Assembly (NCBI RefSeq): GCF_006970445.1
Contig: NZ_CP033877.1
Coordinates: 938,750-1,002,749 of the forward strand
Source of the DNA: Stenotrophomonas maltophilia
GTDB lineage: Bacteria; Pseudomonadota; Gammaproteobacteria; Xanthomonadales; Xanthomonadaceae
Length of the DNA: 64,000 nucleotides
Direction of reading: 5' to 3'
Below are positions 24,203 through 34,246 of this stretch, one piece after another. The notes beneath the pieces are model-generated. The model was given only the letters and a program-made list of their open reading frames with translations, was not told the origin of the DNA and did no database searches. A program made the position numbers and the translations under genes. The first letter of the stretch is position 1; each line of letters begins with the position of its first letter.

Positions 24203-24949
24203 ATGAGTCCTTCCTCCATGAACGTTGTGCGATCACGCTGGCTGCTGCTGGCGATGGGCCTGACGCTGTGCGCGCAGGCCGCCGCCGAGCCCGTCATTGC
24301 GGTCTATCGCGGCGAGGCGGGTTGTCCGGGCTGTTCGGAGGCGGTCGAGCAGGCCATCCACCGTTCGCATCCGGACGATCGCGTGGTCTTTCTGGGCCCG
24401 GACGAGGCCGCCGATGTCGATTCGCTCGCCGTGTCGCGCTACCGCGCCTATGTGCAGCCGGGGGGCGGGCAGGACATCGATGCCGCGATGGAGGCCGTCG
24501 GAGAAGGTGGAGCTGCGGCCATCCGCCGCTTCGTCGACGCCGGCGGAACCTACATCGGCCTGTGCATGGGCGCCTATCTGGCGGGCGTATCGCATTTCGG
24601 CCTGCTTGCGCAGGACCTGGACGCTGAGGCGGGAAGGCCGGGGTTCCCGGTGAAGGATGAGGACGATGCGGTGATTCCCGTCACCTGGAACGGGGGGCGG
24701 CAGACGGTGTACTTCCAGGACGGCCCCTATCTCCACGCGGTGCCGCGTGATCAGGGATTCAGGGTGATTTCGCGCTATGCCAATGGCGACATCGCGGCTG
24801 CGTCGTATCGTCATGGGAAGGGCGTGGTGGTGCTGTCCGGCCCGCATCCGGAAGCTTCGGCGGAGTGGTTCGGAGCGGCAGGGATCCCGCTTTCGCAGAT
24901 GCCTTCGAGCGATCTGTTCAAGGATCTGCTGGATGCTGACCGACCATGA
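24203..24949 (+). CDS. Exported BPL_N / glutamine-amidotransferase-like protein
   Basis: A 248-residue protein. Residues 1 to about 30 contain a signal peptide (SRWLLLAMGLTLCAQAAAEP). The mature part starts VIAVYRGEAGCPGCS and continues with a class-I amidotransferase-like fold: VQPGGGQD and the nucleophile elbow GTYIGLCMGAYLAG with Cys at about residue 121, then GPYLH and GVVVLSGPHPE near the C-terminus, where the catalytic His is expected. This matches the N-terminal domain seen in eukaryotic biotin-protein ligase (BPL_N), found alone in bacteria. The function is unknown. The start at 24203 follows AGGGG; an alternative ATG is at 24218. A CPGC pair in the mature N-terminus could be redox active. 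Confidence 0.7.
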   Translation: MSPSSMNVVRSRWLLLAMGLTLCAQAAAEPVIAVYRGEAGCPGCSEAVEQAIHRSHPDDRVVFLGPDEAADVDSLAVSRYRAYVQPGGGQDIDAAMEAVGEGGAAAIRRFVDAGGTYIGLCMGAYLAGVSHFGLLAQDLDAEAGRPGFPVKDEDDAVIPVTWNGGRQTVYFQDGPYLHAVPRDQGFRVISRYANGDIAAASYRHGKGVVVLSGPHPEASAEWFGAAGIPLSQMPSSDLFKDLLDADRP

Positions 24950-25141
24950 ACTGGTGGTGTGACTGCGGCGGAGCGGGGTGGAGCGCGGCCCTGCACATCA
25001 ATGTGAAGAAATGCTTGCAATTCCTTCGCGACTCCCGGAAAATGCCGGACTCGCTTCGGGGGACGGACTTCTGGTTCGGCCCGGTCGCAAAGCACAAGGT
25101 TCCATCGCTGGCGGTATCGGCGGGGAGCGAAAGTTTCAGTG

Positions 25142-25218
25142 GTGGCTGTAGCTCAGTTGGTTAGAGTACCGGATTGTGATTCCGGTGGTCGGGGGTTCGA
25201 ATCCCCTCAGCCACCCCA
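25142..25218 (+). tRNA. tRNA-His (GTG)
   Basis: Acceptor GTGGCTG / CAGCCAC, anticodon loop TTGTGAT (GTG), encoded CCA. Discriminator C73 and a preceding G at 25141 are as expected for the extra G-1 of tRNA-His. Confidence 0.95.
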
Positions 25219-25252
25219 CTGATTCAACCGTGTCGGCGCAGTCGAAACGGTA

Positions 25253-25280
25253 TTGCAATAAACAGAAAGCACGCTATAAT
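25253..25280 (+). promoter_or_regulatory. Promoter of the first tRNA-Lys
   Basis: TTGCAA and a perfect TATAAT separated by 16 bases; the -10 box ends 17 bases before the mature tRNA. Confidence 0.75.
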
Positions 25281-25297
25281 GTGCGTCTGAGTTTCAC

Positions 25298-25373
25298 GGG
25301 CCGTTAGCTCAGTTGGTAGAGCAGTTGACTCTTAATCAATAGGTCCAAGGTTCGAATCCTTGACGGCCCACCA
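25298..25373 (+). tRNA. tRNA-Lys (CTT), copy 1
   Basis: A 76-base cloverleaf with acceptor GGGCCGT / ACGGCCC, anticodon loop CTCTTAA (CTT) and encoded CCA. It has its own promoter and terminator. Confidence 0.95.
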
Positions 25374-25380
25374 AGACAGA

Positions 25381-25409
25381 AGCCACCTGGTACGCCAGGT
25401 GGCTTTTTT
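25381..25409 (+). terminator. Terminator of tRNA-Lys copy 1
   Basis: AGCCACCTGG / CCAGGTGGCT stem followed by six T residues, eight bases after the CCA end. Confidence 0.9.
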
Positions 25410-25526
25410 CTTATATAAGTGTGACCCTTTCGTTTCGATGGGTCACACGTTGCAGGGCCCCGCCTGGCGTGGATCTGCAACGCAGCGGGATCGCAGTGCT
25501 GGTTTCAACGATGTTGAAGAAAGTGC

Positions 25527-25556
25527 TTGCACCCACCGAGCGGATCGGGTCATAAT
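25527..25556 (+). promoter_or_regulatory. Promoter of the second tRNA-Lys
   Basis: TTGCAC and CATAAT separated by 18 bases, 16 bases before the mature tRNA. Confidence 0.6.
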
Positions 25557-25571
25557 TCGCGCCCCGATTTC

Positions 25572-25647
25572 GGGCTGTTAGCTCAGTTGGTAGAGCAGTT
25601 GACTCTTAATCAATAGGTCCAAGGTTCGAATCCTTGACAGCCCACCA
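25572..25647 (+). tRNA. tRNA-Lys (CTT), copy 2
   Basis: Identical to copy 1 except for acceptor pair 5-68, which is T-A here (GGGCTGT / ACAGCCC) and C-G there: a compensatory double change. It has its own promoter and terminator. Confidence 0.95.
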
Positions 25648-25653
25648 GACGAA

Positions 25654-25683
25654 AGCCACTTGGTTCGCCAAGTGGCTTTTTTC
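25654..25683 (+). terminator. Terminator of tRNA-Lys copy 2
   Basis: AGCCACTTGG-TTCG-CCAAGTGGCT followed by a run of T residues. Confidence 0.9.
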
Positions 25684-25736
25684 TTGTCTGCGCGCCGGGT
25701 TGCGCTTGCGGATGTCAGTGCGCTGGCTGGTGTGGA

Positions 25737-25785
25737 GCCCCCTTGAGTCAAGGGGGCGCGGCGAAGCCGCCGGGATGTGGGGGCT
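25737..25785. repeat. Dispersed hairpin repeat (AGCCCCCTTG family), copy 2
   Basis: GAGCCCCCTTGAGTCAAGGGGGC then GGCG-AAG-CGCC, the same order of hairpins as at 18240. Together with the next entry it fills the spacer after tRNA-Lys copy 2. Confidence 0.55.
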
Positions 25786-25852
25786 GATGAAGTGGGGCCC
25801 GCGCTTTGCCGCGCAAAGCGTGGGGCTGCGGCGCGAATGCGCGGCAGCTTCC

Positions 25853-25903
25853 CACTTGGTTCGCCAAGTGGCTTTTTTCCTGTCTGCGCGCCGGGTTGCG
25901 CTT
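25853..25903 (+). repeat. Second copy of the tRNA-Lys terminator without a tRNA
   Basis: About 50 bases starting CACTTGGTTCGCCAAGTGGC, including the T run and the following TGTCTGCGCGCC sequence, repeat 25658-25707 almost exactly. No tRNA stands before this copy. It looks like a remnant of a lost third tRNA-Lys unit or a partial duplication. Confidence 0.75.
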
Positions 25904-25927
25904 CATCCACGCATGGCGTGGATCTAC
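25904..25927. repeat. SMAG palindrome, reverse orientation
   Basis: ATCCACGC-AT-GGCGTGGATCTAC with a CTAC tail, followed by a degraded second unit (GCATGGCGTGGGTCTAC) ending near 25954. Confidence 0.75.
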
Positions 25928-26089
25928 TGAAGCGGTGCATGGCGTGGGTCTACTGAAGCGATGCTGAAATCAGGGGCGTACGCGTCATCAGTTTTTTCAA
26001 TGCTGTGCGCTGCTTCTCACCGCATCGCGTCCTGCATCGCACCCAATGGATCTTCCGCGCCGATGGCGCATGCACGAAGGAAGATGTTG

Positions 26090-26455
26090 ATGGCTGATAT
26101 CACTCGATTGCACCGCACGCTGTGGGTTCCCTTCGCGTTGATGGCACTGGCGGCCTGCACCCCGGGCAATGATCCCGTGCCGACCGTCGAGCGCGATGCT
26201 GGCATGGAGAGCCTTCCAGCGCGCCCGGCCGACGCCATGCAGATGCAGCCGGCTCAGCCCGCAGAGGGGGAGGTCCTGCCCGACGCGGTGGACGTACAGC
26301 GCAATGCGGACGGTTCGGTGGATGTGCGCAAGGCTGCGCCGGAGTCGGTGGCCCTGCGTCGTACCGACGATGGGGGCGTGGAGGTCCGGAAGTTGGATGC
26401 GGCCGTCGACCCTGGTGCAGGCGTGGCGCCGGCCCGGGCTGTACCGCAGCAGTAA
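26090..26455 (+). CDS. Small putative lipoprotein of unknown function
   Basis: A 121-residue protein not recognised as a known family. It has a lipoprotein signal peptide (TLWVPFALMALAACTPG, lipobox LAAC, so Cys at about residue 23). The mature part is acidic and Pro/Ala/Gln rich, with two related short units DGSVDVRK and DGGVEVRK. The ATG at 26090 is chosen because AAGGA lies eight bases upstream; ATG at 26084 is an alternative. It stands alone between tRNA-Lys and tRNA-Leu. Localisation in the membrane is likely; function unknown. Confidence 0.6.
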   Translation: MADITRLHRTLWVPFALMALAACTPGNDPVPTVERDAGMESLPARPADAMQMQPAQPAEGEVLPDAVDVQRNADGSVDVRKAAPESVALRRTDDGGVEVRKLDAAVDPGAGVAPARAVPQQ

Positions 26456-26546
26456 GCTGCAGTCGCCCTGGCCGGACGGGTGCCCGCCGGGGCGGCTGCG
26501 ATGCAGCGACGGCGCGGATCGAAGTGGATTCAGCTTTGTGTAGGCC

Positions 26547-26575
26547 TTTCGCTTCCCGTCATCGCCTGCGACAAT
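26547..26575 (+). promoter_or_regulatory. Candidate promoter of tRNA-Leu
   Basis: TTTCGC and GACAAT separated by 17 bases, 19 bases before the tRNA. The same GACAAT -10 form is seen at tRNA-Pro. Confidence 0.4.
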
Positions 26576-26594
26576 GAACACCTGTGCCGGCCAC

Positions 26595-26679
<85 letters not shown>

Positions 26680-26868
26680 GTGCCGGCCTGTCCCCGCCCT
26701 GATCGGGCCATCGACGCCCCCTTGACCGGCACGCGCTGGCAGTGCAGGCCGAATTGGGCGAAACTAAAGGGCTGCGGCAAGCAGGCGCGTCCCAGACGTC
26801 GTGTCCTTACAACCGTTTCATCCCAATCATCGAGCCGGGGGCCTGCGCCACCGGTGGCAGGAGTCAAC

Positions 26869-28164
26869 ATGCAAGCTTCGATCGAATCCACCGGCAACCT
26901 GGAACGCCGCCTGAGCTTCTCGCTGCCGGAAGAGCGTCTGCAGAGCCACATCGTCGGCCGCCTGGGCGAAATCGCCCGTACCACCCGCATCAAGGGTTTC
27001 CGTCCGGGCAAGGTGCCGGCCAAGGTGATCGAGCAGCGCTTCGGCGCGCAGGTCCGTGGTGAGGCGCTGGACGGCCTGCTGCGCGAAACCTTCGATGCCG
27101 CCGTGCGTGAGCACGACCTGCGCATCGTCGGCAGCCCGCGCATCGACAAGGGCGACGAGGGTGAGTTCTCCTTCGTGGCCACCGTGGAAGTGGTGCCGGA
27201 CTTCGGCGATATCGACGTCAGCAAGCTGACCGTCGTGCGCCACAGCGCCGAGATCACCGACGCCGACATCGACCAGATGATCGAAAACCTGCAGAACCAG
27301 CGTCGTACCTGGGCCCCGGTCAGCCGTGGCGCGCAGGACGGTGACCTGGTCGCGGTGGAAACCTGGTCGCAGGCCGGCGAAGAGCGCCTGCCGGCCGAGG
27401 GCACCGAGAAGGGTTCGATCGTGCTCGGCCAGGGCATGATGTTCGACACCATCGAAAAGGGCCTGGTCGGCCTGGCCAAGGGCGAAGAGAAGACCCTGGA
27501 CGTCGAGTTCCCGGCTGACTGGCGCGTGCCGGTGCTGGCGGGCAAGACCGTGCAGGTCACCGTCAAGGTTGCCGAAGTGTCCGAGCCGGTCGTGCCGGCG
27601 GTCGACGAAGCGTTCATCAAGAGCTTCGGCGTGAAGGGTGGCGACGTCGAGCAGTTCCGCAGCGACATCCGCGCCAACCTGGAGCGCGAGCTGAAGGGTG
27701 CCCTGATGAACCGCCTGCGCCGTGAAGTGGGCGAGCAGCTGATCGCGGCCTACGCCTCGGTCGAAATGCCGCCGCGCCTGGTCGAGAACGAAGCCCGCGC
27801 CATGCTGGCCCAGCAGGTCGAGCAGATCCGCCGCAACGGCCAGAACGTCGGTGAGATCCCGGCCGATGCCCATGAAGGCTTCAAGGACGCCGCCGCCAAG
27901 CGCGTGCTGGTCGGCCTGCTGGTCGGTGAAGTGGCCCGCATCAACGACCTGCGCCTGGAAGCCAAGCGCCTGAATGAAACGATGCGTCTGATCGCTTCGA
28001 CCTACGAAGAGCCGGAACAGGTCATTGAGATGTACCGCAACGACCCCCAGCTGATGTCTGGCCTGCAGAACCGTGTGATGGAAGAGCAGGTGATCGACTG
28101 GATCGCCGAGCGTGCCCAGCACACCGAAGAGAAGCTGTCGTTCCAGGACGCGATCCGCCAGTAA
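26869..28164 (+). CDS. tig: Trigger factor
   Basis: A 431-residue ribosome-associated chaperone and prolyl isomerase. The N-terminal ribosome-binding domain includes [20 protein letters not shown] (signature loop FRPGK near residue 44); the FKBP-like domain starts near [16 protein letters not shown]; the C-terminal chaperone arms fill the rest. The start at 26869 has CAGGAG six bases upstream; the open frame before it overlaps tRNA-Leu and is not coding. First gene of the classic tig-clpP-clpX-lon-hup order. Confidence 0.96.
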   Translation: MQASIESTGNLERRLSFSLPEERLQSHIVGRLGEIARTTRIKGFRPGKVPAKVIEQRFGAQVRGEALDGLLRETFDAAVREHDLRIVGSPRIDKGDEGEFSFVATVEVVPDFGDIDVSKLTVVRHSAEITDADIDQMIENLQNQRRTWAPVSRGAQDGDLVAVETWSQAGEERLPAEGTEKGSIVLGQGMMFDTIEKGLVGLAKGEEKTLDVEFPADWRVPVLAGKTVQVTVKVAEVSEPVVPAVDEAFIKSFGVKGGDVEQFRSDIRANLERELKGALMNRLRREVGEQLIAAYASVEMPPRLVENEARAMLAQQVEQIRRNGQNVGEIPADAHEGFKDAAAKRVLVGLLVGEVARINDLRLEAKRLNETMRLIASTYEEPEQVIEMYRNDPQLMSGLQNRVMEEQVIDWIAERAQHTEEKLSFQDAIRQ

Positions 28165-28185
28165 GCCCGGGCGGATCACCGGATG

Positions 28186-28209
28186 CCCCGCGCCTTTGCC
28201 GGCGCGGGG
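28186..28209 (+). terminator. Hairpin between tig and clpP
   Basis: A 9-bp stem CCCCGCGCC / GGCGCGGGG with a six-base loop and only a short TTG tail, likely a partial terminator or processing site. Confidence 0.55.
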
Positions 28210-28240
28210 TTGTAGCCCCCCAAGATAGGTACCTCACGTA

Positions 28241-28867
28241 ATGGACAACCGAACCAAAGCCCTGAACCTGGTTCCGATGGTGGTCGAGCAGACCAGCCGC
28301 GGCGAGCGTGCCTACGACATCTATTCGCGCCTGTTGAAGGAGCGCCTGATCTTCCTCGTGGGCCCGATCGACGATCACATGGCCAACGTGGTGGTGGCGC
28401 AGTTGCTGTTCCTGGAATCGGAAAACCCGGAAAAGGACATCAACATCTACATCAACTCGCCGGGTGGCGTGGTTACCGCCGGCATGGCGATCTACGACAC
28501 CATGCAGTACATCAAGCCGAATGTGAGCACCACCTGCATCGGCCAGGCCGCCTCGATGGGCGCCCTGCTGCTGGCCGCGGGCGAAGCCGGCAAGCGCTAT
28601 GCGCTGCCGAACTCGCGCGTGATGATCCACCAGCCGCTGGGCGGCTACCAGGGCCAGGCCACCGACATCGACATCCACGCGCGTGAGATCCTGACCCTGC
28701 GTTCGCGCCTGAACGAGGTGCTGGCCAAACACACCGGCCAGTCGCTGGAGACGATCGCCCGCGACACCGAGCGCGACAACTTCAAGAGTGCCTTCGAGGC
28801 GCAGGCCTATGGTCTGGTCGACCAGGTCCTGGAGCGTCGTCCGGATGAGTCGATCCAGGCGGGCTGA
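28241..28867 (+). CDS. clpP: ATP-dependent Clp protease proteolytic subunit
   Basis: A 208-residue serine peptidase. The catalytic Ser is at residue 105 in [11 protein letters not shown] and the His at 130 in MIHQPLGG; the Asp lies near residue 179. The segment [18 protein letters not shown] is the oxyanion region. It forms the tetradecameric chamber fed by ClpX, encoded next. The clpP-clpX spacer (28868-28993) holds an ACGGGGCC / GGCCCCGT hairpin and a TATTCT that may be a -10 box for clpX. Confidence 0.97.
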
Positions 28868-28993
28868 CCGGCCTTCACGGGGCCAGGGAGGCCCCGTTCC
28901 TGCAGGGTCGGGTGGGACTGGTGTCCCCTCGGCCCTGTGCTATTCTCGAATCGAACCCCCGTTCAGCGGGTGGGGTAACTGGGTAAGCGAAGC

Positions 28994-30283
<1,290 letters not shown>

Positions 30284-30336
30284 TCCTTCCAGGTTGTTGA
30301 TTGGAAAGGATTTTCAAGGAATGCCTTGCATCTGAA

Positions 30337-30374
30337 AGCCGATGGCCCCATAACGGGGCCATCGGCTTTTTTTG
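30337..30374 (+). terminator. Rho-independent terminator after clpX
   Basis: A 13-bp perfect stem AGCCGATGGCCCC / GGGGCCATCGGCT followed by seven T residues. Confidence 0.93.
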
Positions 30375-30426
30375 TCTCCGGAAGATGCCCTCCCGGAGGC
30401 GGTTTTCCCCCTTCCCTGGAGCCCCC

Positions 30427-32877
30427 ATGGCCCGTTCCCCAAGTGAAACCCTCGACCTGCCGGTCCTGCCGCTGCGCGACGTAGTGGTGTTTCCGCACAT
30501 GGTCATCCCGCTGTTCGTCGGCCGTGACAAGTCCATGCACGCGCTCGAACAGGCAATGGAGGCGGACAAGCGCATCCTGCTGCTGGCGCAGAAGTCGGCC
30601 GAGACCGATGACCCGCATGCGGCCGACCTCTACCAGGTCGGCACGCTGGCGCAGGTGCTGCAGCTGCTGAAGCTGCCCGACGGCACCATCAAGGTGCTGG
30701 TCGAAGGCCTGTCGCGCGTGCAGGTCACCCACGTCGACGAGCGCAACGGCTCGCTGCACGGGCAGGCTGTGGAAATCGACGCCACCGACGCGCGCGAAGC
30801 GCGTGAGGTCGAGGCGATCGCCCGCTCGCTGATGTCGCTGTTCGAGCAGTACGTGAAGACCAACCGCAAGCTGCCGCCGGAGCTGCTGCAGACGCTGTCG
30901 GGCATCGATGAGCCGGCACGCCTGGCCGACACCATCGCTGCGCATATCAGCGTGCGCCTGGCCGACAAGCAGCGCCTGCTGGAAACGCTGGCCGTGGGTG
31001 ACCGCCTGGAGATGCTGGTCGGCCTGGTCGATGGCGAGATCGACGTGCAGCAGATGGAGAAGCGCATCCGCGGCCGCGTGAAGTCGCAGATGGAGAAGAG
31101 CCAGCGCGAGTACTACCTCAACGAACAGATGAAGGCCATCCAGAAGGAACTGGGTGACCTGGACGACGCACCGGGCGAGCTGGAAGAGCTGGCCCGCAAG
31201 ATCGCCGAAGCCGGCATGCCGAAGGCCGTTGAAGCCAAGGCACGCAACGAACTGAACAAGCTCAAGCAGATGTCGCCGATGTCGGCCGAAGCCGCCGTCG
31301 TGCGCAACTACCTGGAGTGGTTGCTGGGCGTGCCGTGGAAGAAGCGCAGCAAGGTGCGCAAGGACCTGAAGGCCGCGCAGGACACCCTTGATGCTGATCA
31401 CTACGGCCTGGAGAAGGTCAAGGAGCGCATCCTTGAGTACCTGGCGGTGCAGTCGCGCGTGAAGCAGATGAAGGGGCCGATCCTGTGCCTGGTCGGGCCG
31501 CCGGGCGTGGGCAAGACCTCGCTGGGCCAGTCCATCGCCAAGGCCACCAACCGCAAGTTCGTGCGCATGTCGCTGGGCGGCGTGCGTGACGAGGCCGAGA
31601 TCCGTGGCCACCGCCGTACCTACGTCGGTTCGATGCCGGGCCGCATCGTGCAGAACCTCAACAAGGTCGGCAGCAAGAACCCGCTGTTCGTGCTCGACGA
31701 GATCGACAAGATGTCGATGGACTTCCGTGGCGATCCGTCTTCGGCGCTGCTGGAAGTGCTCGACCCGGAGCAGAACAACGCGTTCAACGACCACTACCTG
31801 GAAGTGGACCTGGACCTTTCCGAAGTGATGTTCGTGGCCACCTCGAACTCGCTCAACATTCCCGGCCCGCTGCTGGACCGCATGGAAGTGATCCGCATCC
31901 CCGGCTACACCGAGGACGAGAAGCTCAACATCGCGACCCGCTATCTGGTGCCGAAGCAGATCAAGGCCAACGGCCTGCAGCCGGAAGAGCTGGAGATCGG
32001 CAGCGATGCGATCCAGGACATCGTGCGCTACTACACGCGCGAATCGGGCGTGCGCAACCTGGAACGCGAGATCGCCAAGATCTGCCGCAAGGTGGTGAAG
32101 GAGATCGCGCTGGCCGGGCCGCAGCCGGTGAAGGCGAAGAAGGGCGCGAAGAAGTCCAAGGCGCTGGTGAGCGTGTCCAGCAAGAACCTGGACAAGTACC
32201 TGGGCGTGCGTCGCTTCGACTTCGGCCGTGCCGAGGAAGAGAACGAGATCGGCTTGGTCACCGGCCTGGCCTGGACTGAAGTCGGTGGCGATCTGCTGCA
32301 GATCGAATCGACGCTGGTGCCGGGCAAGGGCCAGCTGATCCTGACCGGCCAGCTCGGCAACGTGATGAAGGAATCGGCTTCGGCGGCGCTGTCGGTGGTG
32401 CGTTCGCGCGCAGTCGGCTTCGGCATCGACAGCGACTTCCTGCAGAAGCACGACGTGCATCTGCACGTGCCCGATGGCGCCACGCCGAAGGACGGCCCGA
32501 GTGCCGGTGCGGCGATGGTCACATCGCTGGTATCGATGCTGACCAAGGTGCCGGTGCGCGCCGATGTGGCGATGACCGGTGAGATCACCCTGCGTGGTCG
32601 CGTCACTGCCATTGGTGGCCTGAAGGAGAAACTGCTGGCCGCACTGCGTGGCGGCATCCGCACGGTCATCATCCCGGAAGAGAACCGCAAGGACCTGGCC
32701 GACATCCCGGCCAACGTCACCCGCGATCTTGAGATCGTGCCGGTGAAGTACATTGAAGAAGTCCTGGACCTGGCGCTGGAGCGTCCGTTGGCACCGAAGA
32801 AGGCGCGCAAGAGTGCGCAACGTGTCACGGTGCGCAGCAAGGCCAAACCGAGTGGAAACGCGCGCGTCAAGCATTGA
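30427..32877 (+). CDS. lon: ATP-dependent protease Lon
   Basis: An 816-residue Lon protease. It has the N-terminal substrate domain ([20 protein letters not shown]), the AAA+ domain with Walker [14 protein letters not shown] and Walker [12 protein letters not shown], and the peptidase domain with the Ser692-Lys735 dyad (DGPSAGAAM and LKEKLLAAL). It degrades misfolded and regulatory proteins in the cytoplasm. The start at 30427 has GGAG six bases upstream; the longer open frame from 30301 runs through the clpX terminator and is not used. Confidence 0.97.
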   Translation: MARSPSETLDLPVLPLRDVVVFPHMVIPLFVGRDKSMHALEQAMEADKRILLLAQKSAETDDPHAADLYQVGTLAQVLQLLKLPDGTIKVLVEGLSRVQVTHVDERNGSLHGQAVEIDATDAREAREVEAIARSLMSLFEQYVKTNRKLPPELLQTLSGIDEPARLADTIAAHISVRLADKQRLLETLAVGDRLEMLVGLVDGEIDVQQMEKRIRGRVKSQMEKSQREYYLNEQMKAIQKELGDLDDAPGELEELARKIAEAGMPKAVEAKARNELNKLKQMSPMSAEAAVVRNYLEWLLGVPWKKRSKVRKDLKAAQDTLDADHYGLEKVKERILEYLAVQSRVKQMKGPILCLVGPPGVGKTSLGQSIAKATNRKFVRMSLGGVRDEAEIRGHRRTYVGSMPGRIVQNLNKVGSKNPLFVLDEIDKMSMDFRGDPSSALLEVLDPEQNNAFNDHYLEVDLDLSEVMFVATSNSLNIPGPLLDRMEVIRIPGYTEDEKLNIATRYLVPKQIKANGLQPEELEIGSDAIQDIVRYYTRESGVRNLEREIAKICRKVVKEIALAGPQPVKAKKGAKKSKALVSVSSKNLDKYLGVRRFDFGRAEEENEIGLVTGLAWTEVGGDLLQIESTLVPGKGQLILTGQLGNVMKESASAALSVVRSRAVGFGIDSDFLQKHDVHLHVPDGATPKDGPSAGAAMVTSLVSMLTKVPVRADVAMTGEITLRGRVTAIGGLKEKLLAALRGGIRTVIIPEENRKDLADIPANVTRDLEIVPVKYIEEVLDLALERPLAPKKARKSAQRVTVRSKAKPSGNARVKH

Positions 32878-32884
32878 CGCGCGC
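32860..32884 (+). terminator. Hairpin spanning the lon stop codon
   Basis: An 11-bp perfect stem GCGCGCGTCAA / TTGACGCGCGC with a GCA loop; the TGA stop lies inside the right arm. No T tract follows. Confidence 0.5.
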
Positions 32885-32926
32885 TGTCCAATGGCCCGAA
32901 ACCCGCGTCGTTGCTGGCTTTCCAGC

Positions 32927-32955
32927 TTGCGTGGGGGTAGGGCCGCTGGTATAAA
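32927..32955 (+). promoter_or_regulatory. Promoter of hupB and probably the following tRNAs
   Basis: TTGCGT and TATAAA separated by exactly 17 bases, 141 bases before the hupB start; the leader is thus long. Confidence 0.65.
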
Positions 32956-33096
32956 AGCAGCACTCGCGAATGAGTGATCGCAGTCTGGCGATCGCTGAAT
33001 TCGGCGAACCGTTTCCACATGGCGGCCGCATGCAGAGCGCGTGCGGTTGCTTCCCTGTCGAATAAGCGGAACCCACCGCCAAAGGAGTTGTAGAGA

Positions 33097-33369
33097 ATGA
33101 ACAAGACCGAATTGATCGATGCCGTTGCTGAAGCTGCAGACCTGACCAAGGCCGAGTCCAGCCGCGCTGTCGATGCCGTCGTTGCTGCCGTCACCAAGGC
33201 GCTGAAGGACGGCGATGCGGTCACCCTGGTTGGCTTCGGTACCTTCCAGGTCCGCGACCGTGCTGCCCGCACCGGCCGCAACCCGAAGACCGGCGACACC
33301 ATCAAGATCGCTGCTTCGAAGAATCCGTCGTTCAAGGCTGGTAAGGCCCTGAAGGATGCTGTAAACTAA
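33097..33369 (+). CDS. hupB: DNA-binding protein HU
   Basis: A 90-residue histone-like protein. It begins [20 protein letters not shown] and carries the DNA-binding arm signature [20 protein letters not shown] (20 residues), as in HU-beta. It compacts and bends DNA as a dimer in the nucleoid. The ribosome site is AAAGGAG 11 bases upstream. Only 11 bases separate its stop from the tRNA-Val gene and there is no terminator, so the mRNA probably continues into the tRNA array. Confidence 0.96.
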   Translation: MNKTELIDAVAEAADLTKAESSRAVDAVVAAVTKALKDGDAVTLVGFGTFQVRDRAARTGRNPKTGDTIKIAASKNPSFKAGKALKDAVN

Positions 33370-33380
33370 GCGGCTCGCTG

Positions 33381-33455
33381 GGGTGCTTAGCTCAGCGGTA
33401 GAGCGTCTCCTTTACACGGAGAGGGTCGGGGGTTCGAAACCCTCAGCACCCACCA
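33381..33455 (+). tRNA. tRNA-Val (TAC)
   Basis: Acceptor GGGTGCT / AGCACCC, anticodon loop TTTACAC (TAC), encoded CCA. Confidence 0.95.
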
Positions 33456-33481
33456 CAGCACCGCGGTAAAAGTTTGAGTGT

Positions 33482-33558
33482 GGAGCGGTAGTTCAGCTGG
33501 TTAGAATGCTGGCCTGTCACGCCGGAGGTCGCGGGTTCGAGTCCCGTCCGCTCCGCCA
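33482..33558 (+). tRNA. tRNA-Asp (GTC), copy 1
   Basis: Acceptor GGAGCGG / CCGCTCC, anticodon loop CTGTCAC (GTC), encoded CCA. All four copies in this array are identical. Confidence 0.95.
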
Positions 33559-33567
33559 TTCAACGAG

Positions 33568-33599
33568 GCCTCCGGCCAAAAGCTGGAGGCTTTGTTTTC
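33568..33599 (+). terminator. Hairpin with T-rich tail after tRNA-Asp copy 1
   Basis: GCCTCCGGC / GCTGGAGGC stem then TTTGTTTT. A related but changed hairpin follows copy 2. Confidence 0.6.
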
Positions 33600-33641
33600 T
33601 CCCCGGTCCAGGCCGGCAGAAAGCAAAAAAGGTAACAACGC

Positions 33642-33718
33642 GGAGCGGTAGTTCAGCTGGTTAGAATGCTGGCCTGTCACGCCGGAGGTCGCGGGTTCGA
33701 GTCCCGTCCGCTCCGCCA
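33642..33718 (+). tRNA. tRNA-Asp (GTC), copy 2
   Basis: Identical to copy 1 over all 77 bases. Confidence 0.95.
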
Positions 33719-33726
33719 TTACATCG

Positions 33727-33759
33727 AGGCCCCCGGCCTAAAGCTGGGGGCCTTGTCTT
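33727..33759 (+). terminator. Hairpin with T-rich tail after tRNA-Asp copy 2
   Basis: GGCCCCCGGC / GCTGGGGGCC stem then TTGTCTTCT. Homologous to the copy 1 hairpin with paired changes in the stem. Confidence 0.55.
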
Positions 33760-33805
33760 CTCACCGACAGGTTCGGGAGGAAGACGAAAAGGTTTTTGCA
33801 AGAAC

Positions 33806-33882
33806 GGAGCGGTAGTTCAGCTGGTTAGAATGCTGGCCTGTCACGCCGGAGGTCGCGGGTTCGAGTCCCGTCCGCTCCGCCA
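33806..33882 (+). tRNA. tRNA-Asp (GTC), copy 3
   Basis: Identical to copy 1. The spacer after it has no hairpin of the copy 1/2 type but contains TATACT at 33960-33965, a possible -10 box for copy 4. Confidence 0.95.
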
Positions 33883-33988
33883 TTGCAGAATTCTTAAGTC
33901 CCCGTGAAAAAACTTTGAAAAAAGTGTTCATCGGGCTGGGTTTCCAGAGAGTCTTCGGATATACTGGGCGCCTGCAAAGTTCAAGCGC

Positions 33989-34065
33989 GGAGCGGTAGTT
34001 CAGCTGGTTAGAATGCTGGCCTGTCACGCCGGAGGTCGCGGGTTCGAGTCCCGTCCGCTCCGCCA
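33989..34065 (+). tRNA. tRNA-Asp (GTC), copy 4
   Basis: Identical to copy 1, last of the array. Confidence 0.95.
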
Positions 34066-34073
34066 ACTTTAAA

Positions 34074-34103
34074 AGCCCTCGGCGCAAGCCGGGGGCTTTT
34101 TCT
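34074..34103 (+). terminator. Terminator of the tRNA-Val/Asp array
   Basis: AGCCCTCGGC-GCAA-GCCGGGGGCT followed by T5; placed nine bases after the last CCA. Confidence 0.9.
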
Positions 34104-34246
34104 TTGTGCGCTGGTGGAGATTGCTGATGCACGGATGGCGCATGCCTGCGGAAGTGGGCGCAGGCCGCGCCGGTGCTGCTTTTGGTCCCTGCGGCGAAGC
34201 GGGTTACACTGCCGGGCTCGCCAATCAGGCCTTGTGATTCCTCACC

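Noticed and set aside
24946..25164. A 72-residue frame after the amidotransferase-like gene
   Set aside because: It runs into tRNA-His, has no ribosome site and no conserved character.
25142..25647. Integrative element attachment at the tRNA cluster
   Set aside because: No integrase and no direct repeat of a tRNA 3' end with an island between; the only duplication is the terminator copy.
33501..34132. Two minus-strand frames across the tRNA-Asp array with repeated AERTGLEPATSGVTGQHS
   Set aside because: They are translations of the complementary strand of the tRNA genes, a common false annotation.
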